DNA of 64,000 bases from Maribacter sp. MJ134 (GCF_003970695.1 NZ_CP034570.1:3410001-3474000); one strand, 5' to 3'; counted from the stretch's first letter, positions 34,618 through 45,417 are shown. Numbers and translations: made by a program. Notes: a model not told the origin generated them from the sequence alone.

Positions 34618-36876
34618 ATGGTCTATCTGTTGGCCATGTTCTGCTTAGGTTCAACATTAAGCGCCCAGGTATCCAATGACTCAAAAGATATTAAGGTTGG
34701 TTTAGTTTTAAGTGGAGGCGGGGCCAAGGGACTAGCGCATATTGGTGCTTTAAAGGTAATTGAAGAAGCTGGCGTGCAGATAGATTATATAGGAGGTACT
34801 AGCATGGGTGCCATAGTAGGGGCTTTATATGCCTCGGGATATTCTGCATCAGAACTAGATTCCTTATTTAGAAATACCGATTTCTATGGTCTTATACAGG
34901 ATAACCTACCTAGAAATGCGAAAACGTTCTATGAGAAGGAAGACTCCGAACGTTACGCATTAACATTGCCTTTTGATGGTTTTAAAGTTGCAGTACCTCC
35001 CGCTTATTCTGGTGGTCAAAATATTTATAACGAGCTTATACGTCTTCTGTACCATGTAAAGGATACAGATGATTTTTCGCAGTTGCCTATTCCGTTTGTG
35101 TGTGTGGCAACTGATATTGAAACCGGCAAAGAAGTGGTGCTGAATTCGGGTTATTTGCCAGAGGCAATTATGGCTAGCGGAACACTACCTTCTCTTTTTG
35201 AGCCTTCCACGATAGATGATAAGGTTCTAATAGATGGCGGTGTTGTCAATAACTATCCTATAGACAAAGTAAAAGAAATGGGCGCTGATGTAATTATCGG
35301 TGTTGACGTTCAGCACGGACTGTCCAATAGAGAGGAGCTACTTTCGGCCACGGAAATCCTATTACAGATCAATAATTACAGAACTGTGGAGGATATGGTC
35401 GAGAAAAAGGCCAAAACGGATATTTACATCAAACCTCAAATTGAAAATTATTCGGTCATAGAGTTCAATAAGGCGAATGAAATAATAAAGAGCGGAGAGG
35501 CAGCTGCGGTTCAAAAGTTTAGTCAATTGCAGAAAATCGCTTCAAACTCGATAAAGGATAAAGAACCGTTCACTGCTATAGGATTAAATGATTCTATCAT
35601 GATAAATAGATTGATGATTACCGGAGATGATAATCATACCAGAGGATATGTTAAGGGAAAACTTAGGTTTAAATTAGGTGAGAAGGTTACATTTAAGAAA
35701 TTACAGCAAGGAATAAGCAATCTTTCCGCCACAGGTAATTTTAGCACTAACCGATACAAATTGGTTTCAAATGGTCTTGGGGAAGATTTAATTTTAAGAC
35801 TTGAAGAATCTCCTAACAAAACTTTTCTGAGAATCGGCGCGCATTATGACGATTTATACAAAAGTGCTGCCATTCTTAATTTTACCAAGAAAGATTTGGC
35901 CTTTAAAAATGATGTGGTCTCATTTGATTTAATTTTGGGGGACAATGTGAGGTATAATTTTGAATATTATATAGACAAAGGGAGCTATTGGAGTTTTGGG
36001 ATAAATTCTAGATTCAATGATTTTGAAGAAGAAATAGACTTCAATATCATAAGGAATAATTTTGATGTTCCCATAGGTACCAATGTTAACACTATAAATC
36101 TGGATGTCACGGATTTTACCAATCAGATATATGTGCAAACTGTGCTAAAAGAAGAGTTTGCTTTCGAATTGGGGGTTGAGCATAAATTTTTAAAATACAG
36201 TTCTAGAACTTTAGCGGACTTCTCTAACGCACCTGCAGAGAACGCACTTACTCTAGGTTCTTCAGAGCGGGCCATGTTTGAAAAAAGCAACTATTTCAGC
36301 ACCTACGGTAATTTGAGATTAGACACCTATGACGATAAATACTTCCCTACTAAAGGATTGTTTTTTGACGGTGACTTTCATTATTATCTGTTATCGTCGG
36401 ATTTTAATGAAAATTTTAAAGATTTTTCTGTTTCAAAGGCAAGAATGGGAATGGCTTTTCCCTTGGCTAAAAACCTGTCCCTTAATGTAGAGTCAGAAGG
36501 CGGCTTTAAGCTGGGGACTTCTAGTGTTACTTCGTTCGACTTTGTCCTTGGTGGTTTTGGCACTAATTTAATTAACAATTTTATTCCTTTTTATGGGTAC
36601 GACTTTTTAAGTTTGCCAGGAAATAGTTTTGTAAAGGCGTATGCAAGGTTAGACTATGAATTTGCCAAGAAAAATCATTTTTTGTTCGCTGCAAATTTTG
36701 CGAACGTAGAAGATGATATATTCAGAACAGGTGAATGGTTTACTAGCCCGGACTTTTCGGGCTATGGTGTTGGTTATGGTTGGGAATCTTTCCTAGGCCC
36801 GGTTCAGGTGATTTATTCTTGGTCGCCAGAAGGAGATAATTCCAATATCTTCTTCAGTCTTGGATATTGGTTCTAG
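34618..36876 (+). CDS. Patatin-like phospholipase with C-terminal outer membrane barrel (PlpD/Omp85-like)
   Basis: 752 residues from the chosen ATG at 34618, which opens a clear signal peptide (MVYLLAMFCLGSTLSAQ). The frame is open back into uvrC (34543) but those codons look non-native. The patatin domain covers about 25-310: oxyanion GGGAKG at 33-38, nucleophile Ser62 in GTSMG and the dyad Asp near 205 in IDGGVVNNYP. A POTRA-like segment follows (about 340-410) and the C-terminal half is a surface-antigen/Omp85 beta-barrel ending in an aromatic residue (FSLGYWF). This matches type Vd secretion-like proteins, in which the barrel presents the lipase outside or keeps it at the outer membrane. 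It follows uvrC in the same direction. Confidence 0.9.
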   Translation: MVYLLAMFCLGSTLSAQVSNDSKDIKVGLVLSGGGAKGLAHIGALKVIEEAGVQIDYIGGTSMGAIVGALYASGYSASELDSLFRNTDFYGLIQDNLPRNAKTFYEKEDSERYALTLPFDGFKVAVPPAYSGGQNIYNELIRLLYHVKDTDDFSQLPIPFVCVATDIETGKEVVLNSGYLPEAIMASGTLPSLFEPSTIDDKVLIDGGVVNNYPIDKVKEMGADVIIGVDVQHGLSNREELLSATEILLQINNYRTVEDMVEKKAKTDIYIKPQIENYSVIEFNKANEIIKSGEAAAVQKFSQLQKIASNSIKDKEPFTAIGLNDSIMINRLMITGDDNHTRGYVKGKLRFKLGEKVTFKKLQQGISNLSATGNFSTNRYKLVSNGLGEDLILRLEESPNKTFLRIGAHYDDLYKSAAILNFTKKDLAFKNDVVSFDLILGDNVRYNFEYYIDKGSYWSFGINSRFNDFEEEIDFNIIRNNFDVPIGTNVNTINLDVTDFTNQIYVQTVLKEEFAFELGVEHKFLKYSSRTLADFSNAPAENALTLGSSERAMFEKSNYFSTYGNLRLDTYDDKYFPTKGLFFDGDFHYYLLSSDFNENFKDFSVSKARMGMAFPLAKNLSLNVESEGGFKLGTSSVTSFDFVLGGFGTNLINNFIPFYGYDFLSLPGNSFVKAYARLDYEFAKKNHFLFAANFANVEDDIFRTGEWFTSPDFSGYGVGYGWESFLGPVQVIYSWSPEGDNSNIFFSLGYWF

Positions 36877-37009
36877 GGTTAAGAGCTGCAGATGCCCTCA
36901 AAAACATCTTAACAATTTCCCAATAAAAGCTGCCAAGTGTGAATTACTGTTAAGGTGAGCGTTAAAGTACGTTAAAACCTACGTGGCTACCGGTTTGTTG
37001 TATTATTTT

Positions 37010-37117
37010 TACTCTTGTAAGGGGTGGTTCCCTTACAACTTTAAGTATTGGTTTTTCATAATTTAAAGTTTGGTTGGTTATTTAGGAAAAGCCCAGTTTT
37101 AAAACTGGGCTTTTTTT
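37010..37117 (+). ncRNA. Candidate small RNA ending at the terminator
   Basis: TTGTAAGGG (37015-37023) and CCCTTACAA (37030-37038) form a perfect stem with a six-base loop, followed by 48 unpaired AT-rich bases and then an intrinsic terminator. There is no consensus promoter upstream (only TACCGGTTTG at 36988-36997), and no known RNA family is recognised. Confidence 0.3.
37087..37117 (+). terminator. Strong rho-independent terminator
   Basis: AAAGCCCAGTTTT and AAAACTGGGCTTT are fully complementary across 37088-37113, followed by T7. Because it is symmetrical it may also stop minus-strand transcription, although no minus gene is near. Confidence 0.9.
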
Positions 37118-37211
37118 GTACAATACTTTGGAATAAAATTTGTTTAAGATACTGTTAAGTATAGTATAGGTACTATTTCAATTTGTAATTTTAACCTGTA
37201 AACCCCTTGTT

Positions 37212-37991
37212 ATGAAAAGAACTTTTCTAATAATTTGTTTGGTAGCTTTTTATGGTTTAAGCGCTCAGAACACGCAGTCGGCTTTTGATTCCGGTGAATG
37301 GCTAAAATTTAGAATGCATTATGGATTCTTGAATGCTAGTTACGCAACATTACAGGTGAAGAACGCCAAAATAGATTCCATACCGGTGTATCATGTTGTG
37401 GGTCATGGCGAAACTACCGGCGTTGCCAGCTGGTTTTTTAAGGTAGACGATACCTACGAAAGCTATTTTGATAAGCACGATGGTAAACCCTACAGATTCA
37501 TCAGAAAAATTAATGAAGGGGGTTATACTAAAGATGTAGAGATAAATTTTGACCATGAGAAGGACAAAGCTGTTCTAAATGATAAGAAGAACAAGAAAAA
37601 GTTTAATTTTGCTTTACAGGACAGCATTCAAGATTTAATTTCTGCTTTCTATTTTCTTAGGAACAATTATTCTCCTAAGGATTTGACCAAAGGGGAAACC
37701 ATAGATTTAAAAATGCTCTACGATGATGACGGTATTTTCAATTTTAAGCTAAAGTATTTAGGAAAAGAAATTGTCCGCACCAAGTATGGTAAAGTAGAAT
37801 GTCTTAAGTTTAGACCATTAGTGCAATCCGGGAGAGTCTTTAAGGAACAGGAAAGTTTATCGCTTTGGGTTTCCAATGATGACAATAGGATACCAATTAG
37901 GATAAAGGCAGATTTGGCCGTTGGAGCCATAAAAGCCGATTTAGATGGATATAATGGTCTAAAACATCAATTTAAGATAGTAATGGATTAG
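37212..37991 (+). CDS. DUF3108 exported protein
   Basis: A 259-residue protein with signal peptide (MKRTFLIICLVAFYGLSAQ) and a DUF3108 beta-sheet domain (SGEWLKFRMHYGFLNASYATL at the start, GETIDLKMLYDDDGIFNFKLKYLGKE in the centre, in parts). DUF3108 proteins are periplasmic, and a structural resemblance to lipid-handling folds has been suggested for the group; no function is proven. It is first in a tight run with kynA (7-base gap), the M23 peptidase and pgi, probably one operon. Confidence 0.85.
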   Translation: MKRTFLIICLVAFYGLSAQNTQSAFDSGEWLKFRMHYGFLNASYATLQVKNAKIDSIPVYHVVGHGETTGVASWFFKVDDTYESYFDKHDGKPYRFIRKINEGGYTKDVEINFDHEKDKAVLNDKKNKKKFNFALQDSIQDLISAFYFLRNNYSPKDLTKGETIDLKMLYDDDGIFNFKLKYLGKEIVRTKYGKVECLKFRPLVQSGRVFKEQESLSLWVSNDDNRIPIRIKADLAVGAIKADLDGYNGLKHQFKIVMD

Positions 37992-37998
37992 TTTAATA

Positions 37999-38967
37999 AT
38001 GGAGGAAAAGGAGAAGATTCAATCTCAAATCTTAAAACTTGAAGAAAAATATAAAGATTCAGGCCAAGATCTCAGCTCCTATCTAGACGGCTTATTATAC
38101 CAACGCTATCTTACGTATTGGGACTATATTCACTTAGATACGCTACTTAGTCTCCAGGTTCCCAGAACGCACTTTCCCGATGAGGAAATCTTCATCATGT
38201 ACCATCAGATTACGGAGCTTTACTTTAAGCTCATCTTACACGAGCAAAAACAACTTGTTGACGATAAATCCCAGCGGATAGATTTTTTTCTTGAAAAGGT
38301 AAGACGGATAAACAGCTATTATACCGCTTTGATCTCCTCCTTTGGTATTATGATAAAGGGAATGGAGCGCGAACAATTTCTACAATACAGAATGGCTTTG
38401 CTCCCGGCCAGTGGTTTCCAATCCGCTCAGTATAGGATGATAGAGCTCTATGCAACGCCTTTGGAGAATTTGGTCCATCATACAAAAAGAGGAGATTTCT
38501 CGTCTAAAAATTCTATTGAGGAACTTTATGAGAATATCTATTGGAAAAAGGGAGCTACAGATATTGCAACGGGTGAAAAGACGCTTACGTTAAAACAGTT
38601 TGAATATAGATACACGCCACGTCTTATCCGAATTTCCAAACAAGTTAAGGATAGCACCATTTACCACAAATACCTGTCGCTTTCAAAAGAGCATCGGGAA
38701 AATACGGAATTGGTAGAAGCTTTAAAGAGTCTGGATGTAAATGCAAATGTGAACTGGCCTTTGATGCATATGGGTTCTGCACATCGGTATTTAGGGAAAG
38801 AATCGGGAAATCTAGATGCTACGGGGGGTACTAACTGGAAAAATTATCTTCCCCCTAGTTTTCAGAAAATAGTTTTTTTTCCGAAGATTTATACAGAACA
38901 AGAGTTGAATGAATGGGGTAAGCAATGGGTAGACCATATTTTTAACCCTGATAAAATAAGTAATTAG
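37999..38967 (+). CDS. kynA: Tryptophan 2,3-dioxygenase
   Basis: Heme enzyme of 322 residues that opens the tryptophan indole ring to N-formylkynurenine, the first step of the kynurenine pathway. The substrate-binding motif LTYWDYIHLDTLLSLQ and the distal MYHQITELYFKLILHEQ segment are conserved; QYRMALLPASGFQSAQYRMIE in parts is the family signature, and the C-terminal NWPLMHMGSAHRYLG contains the proximal heme His. No other kynurenine gene is here. It lies between the DUF3108 gene and the M23 peptidase with gaps of 7 and 2 bases. Confidence 0.94.
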   Translation: MEEKEKIQSQILKLEEKYKDSGQDLSSYLDGLLYQRYLTYWDYIHLDTLLSLQVPRTHFPDEEIFIMYHQITELYFKLILHEQKQLVDDKSQRIDFFLEKVRRINSYYTALISSFGIMIKGMEREQFLQYRMALLPASGFQSAQYRMIELYATPLENLVHHTKRGDFSSKNSIEELYENIYWKKGATDIATGEKTLTLKQFEYRYTPRLIRISKQVKDSTIYHKYLSLSKEHRENTELVEALKSLDVNANVNWPLMHMGSAHRYLGKESGNLDATGGTNWKNYLPPSFQKIVFFPKIYTEQELNEWGKQWVDHIFNPDKISN

Positions 38968-38969
38968 GA

Positions 38970-40262
38970 ATGCAAAAATATTGGGGCATAATATTGGCAT
39001 TAACAGTGGTGTTTTCGTGTAAGGAAGATAAAGAGGTGAAAGTTGATTATGAGGCCTTAAAAATCAGTCCTGTAGAAGACCCTGTAATAACCCATTTTGG
39101 GTTTAATTTAGAAGACTTTACCGTTCAGCAAGACACTATTAAGTATGGCGATAGTTTTGGAGAGTTAATGCTTAAAAACAAGGTGGACTATCCTAAAATT
39201 GTAAAGATAACCGAAGAGTACAGGGATACTTTTGACGTGCGTAAAATTAGAGTGGGGAAACCCTATCTAATTCTGAAATCCAAGGATACCGTGGAAAAAG
39301 CTCAAGTCTTTATCTATGAGAACGATCCCATAAACTATACCGTTGTTGACTTAAGGGACAGTGTGCTGGCCTATAGAAATAAGAAGAAGGTAAAATATGT
39401 AGAACGTGAAGCTTCCGGAATCATAGAGACCTCTTTATCCGAAGCTATATTGGACCAAGGTATAGATTACAACGTAACCAATAATTTATCGGAAATATAT
39501 GCTTGGACCATTGATTTCTTCAGGCTACAGAAGGGAGATAAGTTTAAGGTCATTTACAAGGAGAAATATATTAATGATTCCATTTACGCAGGAGTGGAAC
39601 CAATAGAGTCTGCCTATTTTGAACATAACGGCCGACCAATTTATGCCTTTGCCTATGAGAATGATTCCTTAAAAAGTATTGTAGATTATTTTGATGAGGA
39701 GGCTAACAATTTAAGAAGAACATTTTTAAGGGCTCCGGTTAAATTCAGCAGAATATCATCTAGGTATAACCTAAAAAGGCGAATACGGTATTATGGGTAT
39801 AAATTGCGTCCACATAAGGGTACCGACTATGCCGCACCTATAGGAACCCCTATTTTGGCCACTGCAGATGGCACGGTTACAGAGTCTACCCGCAGGGGTG
39901 GAAACGGGAAGTATGTCAAAATTAGGCATAACGGCACCTACTCCACACAATACTTGCATATGAAGGCTCAAAAAGTAAAAAAAGGAGAGTTTGTACGTCA
40001 GGGAGATGTCATAGGGTGGATCGGAATGACCGGTAATACTGGTGGTCCCCATGTATGTTATCGTTTTTGGAAAAATGGGAGACAAGTAGATCCCCTAAGA
40101 GAAAAATTACCCTTGGCCGAACCCTTGGCCGAACCTTTGAGACCTGATTACTTTGCTTATATAGCGCCAATTAAGGATCAGTTGGATTGTATTGTATATC
40201 CAGAACCTGAACCTGAAGAGGAAGATTTACTAACACTTAACGAAGAAAATGTCACTAAATAG
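38970..40262 (+). CDS. M23-family metallopeptidase (peptidoglycan endopeptidase)
   Basis: A 430-residue envelope protein with an N-terminal export signal ending in a lipobox-like VVFSC (Cys16). The N-terminal half (about 60-180) has LysM/OapA-like features. The LytM/M23 domain at about 270-395 has the zinc ligands: [13 protein letters not shown] (first His and Asp) and the later TQYLHM and GPHVCYRFW (HxH-type His residues). It would cut or regulate peptidoglycan crosslinks. The C-terminus has a small direct repeat ([11 protein letters not shown]) and an acidic tail. Its last 14 bases overlap the pgi start. Confidence 0.88.
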   Translation: MQKYWGIILALTVVFSCKEDKEVKVDYEALKISPVEDPVITHFGFNLEDFTVQQDTIKYGDSFGELMLKNKVDYPKIVKITEEYRDTFDVRKIRVGKPYLILKSKDTVEKAQVFIYENDPINYTVVDLRDSVLAYRNKKKVKYVEREASGIIETSLSEAILDQGIDYNVTNNLSEIYAWTIDFFRLQKGDKFKVIYKEKYINDSIYAGVEPIESAYFEHNGRPIYAFAYENDSLKSIVDYFDEEANNLRRTFLRAPVKFSRISSRYNLKRRIRYYGYKLRPHKGTDYAAPIGTPILATADGTVTESTRRGGNGKYVKIRHNGTYSTQYLHMKAQKVKKGEFVRQGDVIGWIGMTGNTGGPHVCYRFWKNGRQVDPLREKLPLAEPLAEPLRPDYFAYIAPIKDQLDCIVYPEPEPEEEDLLTLNEENVTK

Positions 40263-41886
40263 CATAAACCCTACCACGACCAATAGCTGGAAAAAATTAA
40301 AAGAACATCATTCCGCTATAAAAAACACACATCTAAAAGAACTCTTTGCTTTAGAAGATGGCAGAGCGGATAACTTGAGCATCAAATGGAATGATTTTTT
40401 GCTGGACTTTTCAAAGAATAGAATTGATCAGCAGACCTTAAAACTGCTCTTGGAATTGGCCAAAGAAATAGATTTGAAAGAGTCCATTCAGAAGTACTTC
40501 TCGGGAGATACAATTAATGAGACCGAAGGTAGGGCCGTGCTACATACCGCATTAAGGGCAAGAGCAAATGATGAGGTTATATTGGATGGGAAAAATGTAG
40601 TACAAGAGGTCTATGCGGTAAAAGAGCAAATGAAGACTTTTAGTGATGCAATTATCAATGGCGAGCAAAAAGGATATACCGGAAAAGCCTTTACCGATGT
40701 AGTGAACATTGGTATCGGTGGTTCTGACTTAGGGCCGGCGATGGTCGTAGAAGCTTTAAAATTCTATAAAAACCATTTAGACCTTCATTTTGTAAGCAAT
40801 GTTGATGGTGATCACGCGCAAGAAGTTTTAAAGAAACTGAATCCGGAGACTACTTTATTCGTTGTTGTTTCCAAGACTTTTACCACCCAAGAAACCCTGA
40901 GTAACGCCACGACGATTAAAAAGTGGTTTTTGCAATATGCCGAACAAAAAGATATTGCCAAGCATTTCGCGGCGGTATCAACGAACACGGAGAAAATAGC
41001 CGATTTTGGAATTTCTAGCGAGAACGTCTTCCCTATGTGGGATTGGGTCGGAGGTAGATTTTCGCTATGGAGCGCCGTGGGGCTTTCTATTTCACTAGCT
41101 GTAGGATTCGAATCGTTTGATAAAATGTTACAGGGAGCCAATGAAATGGATACACACTTTAAGGAAGCCGAGTTTTCTGAAAATATACCCTTGGTCATGG
41201 CGCTAATAAGTATATGGTATAACAATTTCTATAGCGCGGAGACTGAAGCTATCATCCCTTATACCCAGTACTTGAGCAGATTTTCTGCTTATTTACAGCA
41301 GGGCATTATGGAGAGTAACGGTAAGAGTGTGGACAGAAACGGGGAATCGGTATCCTATGAGACGGGTACGATTATATGGGGTGAGCCTGGGACCAATTCA
41401 CAACACGCATTTTTTCAGCTTATCCATCAAGGGACCAAATTAATCCCAACGGATTTTATCGGGTATAAGCATTCACTTCACGGAAACGAGGATCATCACA
41501 ATAAGCTCATGGCCAATTTTTTTGCCCAGACAGAAGCACTCATGAACGGTAAGACAAAAGAGGAGGTAGTGCAGGAGTTAGAGGAGAAGAACATGTCCGC
41601 AACGGAGATAGAAAAACTAGCGCCCTTTAAAGTATTCAAGGGTAACAATCCCACCAATACCCTATTAATAGATAAACTTACCCCAAAGAGTCTAGGTAGT
41701 TTAATTGCCCTGTACGAACATAAGATTTTCGTACAAGGGGTACTATGGAATATATTTAGTTATGATCAATGGGGAGTAGAACTGGGCAAGCAGTTGGCAG
41801 GAACGATACTTAAAGATATAGAAGGTTCGCAAATATCAAAACACGATAGCTCTACGTTACGACTTCTTCAATATTTTAAGAGTTAA
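40249..41886 (+). CDS. pgi: Glucose-6-phosphate isomerase
   Basis: Glycolytic and gluconeogenic enzyme of 545 residues, interconverting glucose-6-phosphate and fructose-6-phosphate in the cytoplasm. Signatures: [29 protein letters not shown], the phosphoglucoisomerase signature [30 protein letters not shown] and the C-terminal [17 protein letters not shown]. The active-site His in [13 protein letters not shown] and the Glu in [15 protein letters not shown] are present. It overlaps the M23 gene by 14 bases, so it is probably translationally coupled to a gene of unrelated function, an arrangement seen in other Flavobacteriaceae. Confidence 0.95.
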   Translation: MSLNSINPTTTNSWKKLKEHHSAIKNTHLKELFALEDGRADNLSIKWNDFLLDFSKNRIDQQTLKLLLELAKEIDLKESIQKYFSGDTINETEGRAVLHTALRARANDEVILDGKNVVQEVYAVKEQMKTFSDAIINGEQKGYTGKAFTDVVNIGIGGSDLGPAMVVEALKFYKNHLDLHFVSNVDGDHAQEVLKKLNPETTLFVVVSKTFTTQETLSNATTIKKWFLQYAEQKDIAKHFAAVSTNTEKIADFGISSENVFPMWDWVGGRFSLWSAVGLSISLAVGFESFDKMLQGANEMDTHFKEAEFSENIPLVMALISIWYNNFYSAETEAIIPYTQYLSRFSAYLQQGIMESNGKSVDRNGESVSYETGTIIWGEPGTNSQHAFFQLIHQGTKLIPTDFIGYKHSLHGNEDHHNKLMANFFAQTEALMNGKTKEEVVQELEEKNMSATEIEKLAPFKVFKGNNPTNTLLIDKLTPKSLGSLIALYEHKIFVQGVLWNIFSYDQWGVELGKQLAGTILKDIEGSQISKHDSSTLRLLQYFKS

Positions 41887-42055
41887 ACTGCCTGTTCGTT
41901 ATTTTTTTAATAACACTTCATAACTTATTCATTTACAGTATTCGTTGTAACATTTTTAACTTAAATTTAAGGAGGCTGATTTAACGTTCCCTTAACGTTA
42001 GAAGTTCAAAAATACAGGACTTTTGCAGCAAGTTAAAAACTAACACACACTAGAA

Positions 42056-45000
42056 ATGAAAAAAATGTATTTGGCATTTGTTGCGCTGTTGATTGCGGCA
42101 TCTGCATTCTCACAAGGAGTTACCACATCATCAATGGGTGGTAAGATTACAGACGCTTCCGAAGAACCACTATTAGGAGCAAATGTAGTTGCCGTTCACG
42201 TTCCCTCAGGAACTACTTATGGCGCAATTTCTGATTTTGATGGTTACTATAGGATTGCCAACATGCGTGTAGGTGGGCCTTATAAAGTTACTATATCCTA
42301 TGTAGGATTTAACGATTTTGTTCGCGACAATGTTTATCTAAATTTGGGTCAAACGGAAAGGATAAGTGCAAGCCTCACGGAATCTGCAACTGCCTTAGAC
42401 GAAGTAGTGGTTACCGGAGTCTCTAACGGTGTATTTGGTTCGAACAAAACAGGAACAAACACTAATATATCTCAGCGTCAAGTGGCTACGACGCCCGCAG
42501 CATCTAGGTCTATTGCGGATTTTGTTAGACTAACACCTCAAGCGCAATTAACAGAAGGAGATGATGGTTTTTCCATATCACTGGCTGGTCAGAATAATAG
42601 GTATAACGCAATTTATATTGATGGTGCCGTGAACAATGATGTTTTTGGTTTAGCCGGTTCTGGAACCAATGGGGGACAGACAGGTGCCAATCCACTATCT
42701 GTGGATGCTATTGAAACTTTTCAAATAAATATAGCTCCGTTTGATGTAAGACAATCTGGTTTTTCTGGAGGATCAATAAATGCTATTACTCGTTCTGGTT
42801 CTAATAATTTAGAGGGTTCCGCTTATTTTTTTACGAGAAATGAAGGTTTAGTTGGAAAAACACCAACAGCATTATTGAACGAAGGAGACGAAGCAGAAAA
42901 AGTAAGCGACTTTTCGGCCAACACGTATGGAGTAAGAGTAGGTGGTCCATTAATTAAGGATAAACTGTTTTTCTTTATGAATTATGAGCGTAATGAAACC
43001 GAAATCCCTCAACCTTTTATTTTTAGTAATTATACCGGTCGTTCTTCGGAAGCTGATCTCGCAGGTTTAAGTTCCTTCTTGCAAAATAATTTTGATTACA
43101 ATCCAGGAATTTTTGATAATAATACACGTACTCTAGAAAGTAACACCTTTGTTGCTAAATTAGATTGGAATATTAATGAAAACCACAATCTATCCTTAAG
43201 GCATAGCTACGTAGGTGCAGAAAATCTTGAAGCTAGAGGTTCAGGAAATCGTGCTATAGGCTTTATAAATGGTTCCGAATTCTTTGTTTCCAATACTAAT
43301 TCTACAGCTTTAGAACTAAGTTCTCGTTTTGGAAATAAATTTAGCAACAACTTAATTATTGGGCATACTTCTGTAAGGGATGATCGTGATCCTTCGGGTA
43401 CTCCATTTCCTACTGTAGAGATACAGGATGGTGACGGTACCATTGATTTTGGTTCTGAGCCATTTTCAACAGCAAACTTATTGAATACAGATTATACGAC
43501 GATTACGAATAACTTCGAAATTTATGCAGGAAAACACACTGTAACTCTGGGTGCTAACCTAGAATTTGCCGCTGTTAAAAACTTATTTTTTGCTTTTAAC
43601 TTTGGCTCATATCTTTTTGAAGATCAATTCAATGATAATGGGGACTTAATCTCCAGTGGTTTAAATCAGTTTTTAACTAATCAAATTGCAAACGAATACC
43701 AACATGGTTATTCCTTGGTTGGAGACGGCACTGTAGGAGATGAATCTAACGGTTCTGCTGACTTTAATACTTTCCAAGCAGGGTTTTATGTACAGGACGA
43801 TATTCAGATGACGGATGATTTTAAGATGAGTATAGGTGCTCGTATTGATATTCCAAGCTGGGAAGATGGAACAGCTAATGAGTCTTTTAATGAGAATACA
43901 ATCCCGTTATTGGAAGCAGCCGGCAAGAATTTACAAGGCGCGAGAGTTGGTCAAGGTGTAGGTACGGCGATGTTTGCACCTAGATTAGGATTTAACTGGG
44001 ATGTAGAAGGTAAAGGAACAACTCAGGTAAGAGGTGGTATAGGAGTATTTACTTCAAGATTACCTTTGGTATGGCCTGGTGGAACTTATAACAATAATGG
44101 TGTCACGGGTGGATTTGCTTTTGATGCTACATTCTTTGGTCCTGGAGCCGGACAGCCTTTTGTTGCGGATGTTAACAATCAATTCAAAAATGTTGCTCCT
44201 GGATCAGGCGGCTTAGGAGGTAACATTGATCTTATAGCGGAAGATTTTAAATTACCACAAGTAATAAAGTATAATGTTGCTATTGACCAAAAATTACCTT
44301 TTTGGAATTTAATTGCCTCTGCTGATTTCTTGTATACTGATGTAATTACAGATATCTATTATGAGAATTTGAACTTAAGAGGACCAGTAGGCAATTATCA
44401 AGGAGCTGACTCCAGACCTTTTTATGATAGAGGTGATGAAATAGATGATACGTATGGTAGAATAATCCTTGCTTCCAATACAGGTGGTGGTAACGCTACG
44501 AATGCTACTTTTACATTGAGAAAGCCGTTTGAAAATGGATTTGCAGGATCTGTTTCTTATACCTATGGAGAATCAAACAAAATATTTGATGGTACTTCAT
44601 CTCAGAACAGTTCTCAATGGAGAAATATCTTAACTGTTAACGGTAAAAACTCACCTAATCTTCCAGTTACTCGTTCTGACTTTGCATTAGGTAATCGTAT
44701 AGTTGCAGATGCGTCATATCAAATTTCTTGGAATGATAATGTGAAAACAACGATTGCATTACTCTACCAAGGTTTTCAAGGAAGCCCCTATAGTTTTAGT
44801 TATAGAGAAGGCCGTGACATATTGAACGATGACTCTAGGGATAACGCTTTGATTTTTATTCCTGCAACGGCTGATCAGATACAATTTTCCGGTGATGATG
44901 CTGAACAAGCTGCACAATGGGCCCAGTTGGATAATTTTATTAACAGCATTGATTACTTAAGAGAAAATAGAGGAGGTTATGCAGAGCGTAATGCCGAAAG

Positions 45001-45325
45001 AGGACCATGGAGTCATATTGTAGATTTGAAATTCCTTCAAGATATTTCCTTTAATGTCGGAAGTAAAAAACATACCCTTCAGTTAACTGCAGATGTTTTC
45101 AATTTCACTAATCTTTTAAATAAAGACTGGGGTAGGTTGAAATTTGCTCGTAGTGAAGTAAGTCCTTTAACTACTATTAATTCTAGTGGTGATGTTCCAG
45201 TTTTTAGCATTAACCAAGGAGTTATGGATGAGAATGGTAATCCTGATTTTATAGAATTCGACGATGAAGGTATTCAATCTTCAAGATGGCAAGCACAATT
45301 AGGTCTTAGATATATTTTTAACTAG
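42056..45325 (+). CDS. TonB-dependent receptor, Oar-like, with N-terminal carboxypeptidase-regulatory-like domain
   Basis: Outer membrane protein of 1089 residues with signal peptide MKKMYLAFVALLIAASAFSQ. The regulatory-like beta-sandwich lies at about 28-115 (GGKITDASEEPLLGANVVAV), followed by the TonB-box-like DEVVVTG, the plug (about 130-255, IYIDGAVNNDVFGLAGSG) and a long barrel ending in LGLRYIFN. This is the Oar/OmpA-like group, larger than siderophore receptors and abundant in marine Bacteroidota; the substrate is unknown, with protein or peptide uptake the usual guess. No SusD partner is next to it. It has a 170-base upstream region and a terminator, so it is monocistronic and probably strongly expressed. 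Confidence 0.88.
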   Translation: MKKMYLAFVALLIAASAFSQGVTTSSMGGKITDASEEPLLGANVVAVHVPSGTTYGAISDFDGYYRIANMRVGGPYKVTISYVGFNDFVRDNVYLNLGQTERISASLTESATALDEVVVTGVSNGVFGSNKTGTNTNISQRQVATTPAASRSIADFVRLTPQAQLTEGDDGFSISLAGQNNRYNAIYIDGAVNNDVFGLAGSGTNGGQTGANPLSVDAIETFQINIAPFDVRQSGFSGGSINAITRSGSNNLEGSAYFFTRNEGLVGKTPTALLNEGDEAEKVSDFSANTYGVRVGGPLIKDKLFFFMNYERNETEIPQPFIFSNYTGRSSEADLAGLSSFLQNNFDYNPGIFDNNTRTLESNTFVAKLDWNINENHNLSLRHSYVGAENLEARGSGNRAIGFINGSEFFVSNTNSTALELSSRFGNKFSNNLIIGHTSVRDDRDPSGTPFPTVEIQDGDGTIDFGSEPFSTANLLNTDYTTITNNFEIYAGKHTVTLGANLEFAAVKNLFFAFNFGSYLFEDQFNDNGDLISSGLNQFLTNQIANEYQHGYSLVGDGTVGDESNGSADFNTFQAGFYVQDDIQMTDDFKMSIGARIDIPSWEDGTANESFNENTIPLLEAAGKNLQGARVGQGVGTAMFAPRLGFNWDVEGKGTTQVRGGIGVFTSRLPLVWPGGTYNNNGVTGGFAFDATFFGPGAGQPFVADVNNQFKNVAPGSGGLGGNIDLIAEDFKLPQVIKYNVAIDQKLPFWNLIASADFLYTDVITDIYYENLNLRGPVGNYQGADSRPFYDRGDEIDDTYGRIILASNTGGGNATNATFTLRKPFENGFAGSVSYTYGESNKIFDGTSSQNSSQWRNILTVNGKNSPNLPVTRSDFALGNRIVADASYQISWNDNVKTTIALLYQGFQGSPYSFSYREGRDILNDDSRDNALIFIPATADQIQFSGDDAEQAAQWAQLDNFINSIDYLRENRGGYAERNAERGPWSHIVDLKFLQDISFNVGSKKHTLQLTADVFNFTNLLNKDWGRLKFARSEVSPLTTINSSGDVPVFSINQGVMDENGNPDFIEFDDEGIQSSRWQAQLGLRYIFN

Positions 45326-45345
45326 AACTAATAAAATAAAAAGGG

Positions 45346-45375
45346 AGACCTTACAGCAATGTAGGGTCTTTTTTT
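45346..45375 (+). terminator. Terminator after the Oar-like receptor
   Basis: AGACCTTACA (45346-45355) pairs with TGTAGGGTCT (45360-45369), with one G-T wobble, across a GCAA tetraloop, followed by T7 (45369-45375). Confidence 0.86.
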
Positions 45376-45417
45376 ATGCCCAAAATTCAGTACATTTAGA
45401 ATCAAAATAATTACAAG

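Larger units (their letters stand above)
36877..37211. other. Intergenic stretch with hairpin and terminator between the patatin and DUF3108 genes
   Basis: 335 bases with no ORF. It contains a perfect 9-bp hairpin (37015-37038) and a strong terminator (37087-37117), which could bound a small RNA of about 100 bases or be a long 3' untranslated region of the patatin gene. The DUF3108 promoter must lie in 37118-37211; no clean TAnnTTTG is present there. Confidence 0.45.

Noticed and set aside
41895-41915. Terminator after pgi
   Set aside because: GTTATT and AATAAC can pair around a T-rich loop, but the stem is only AT-rich and no T run follows, so it is not called.
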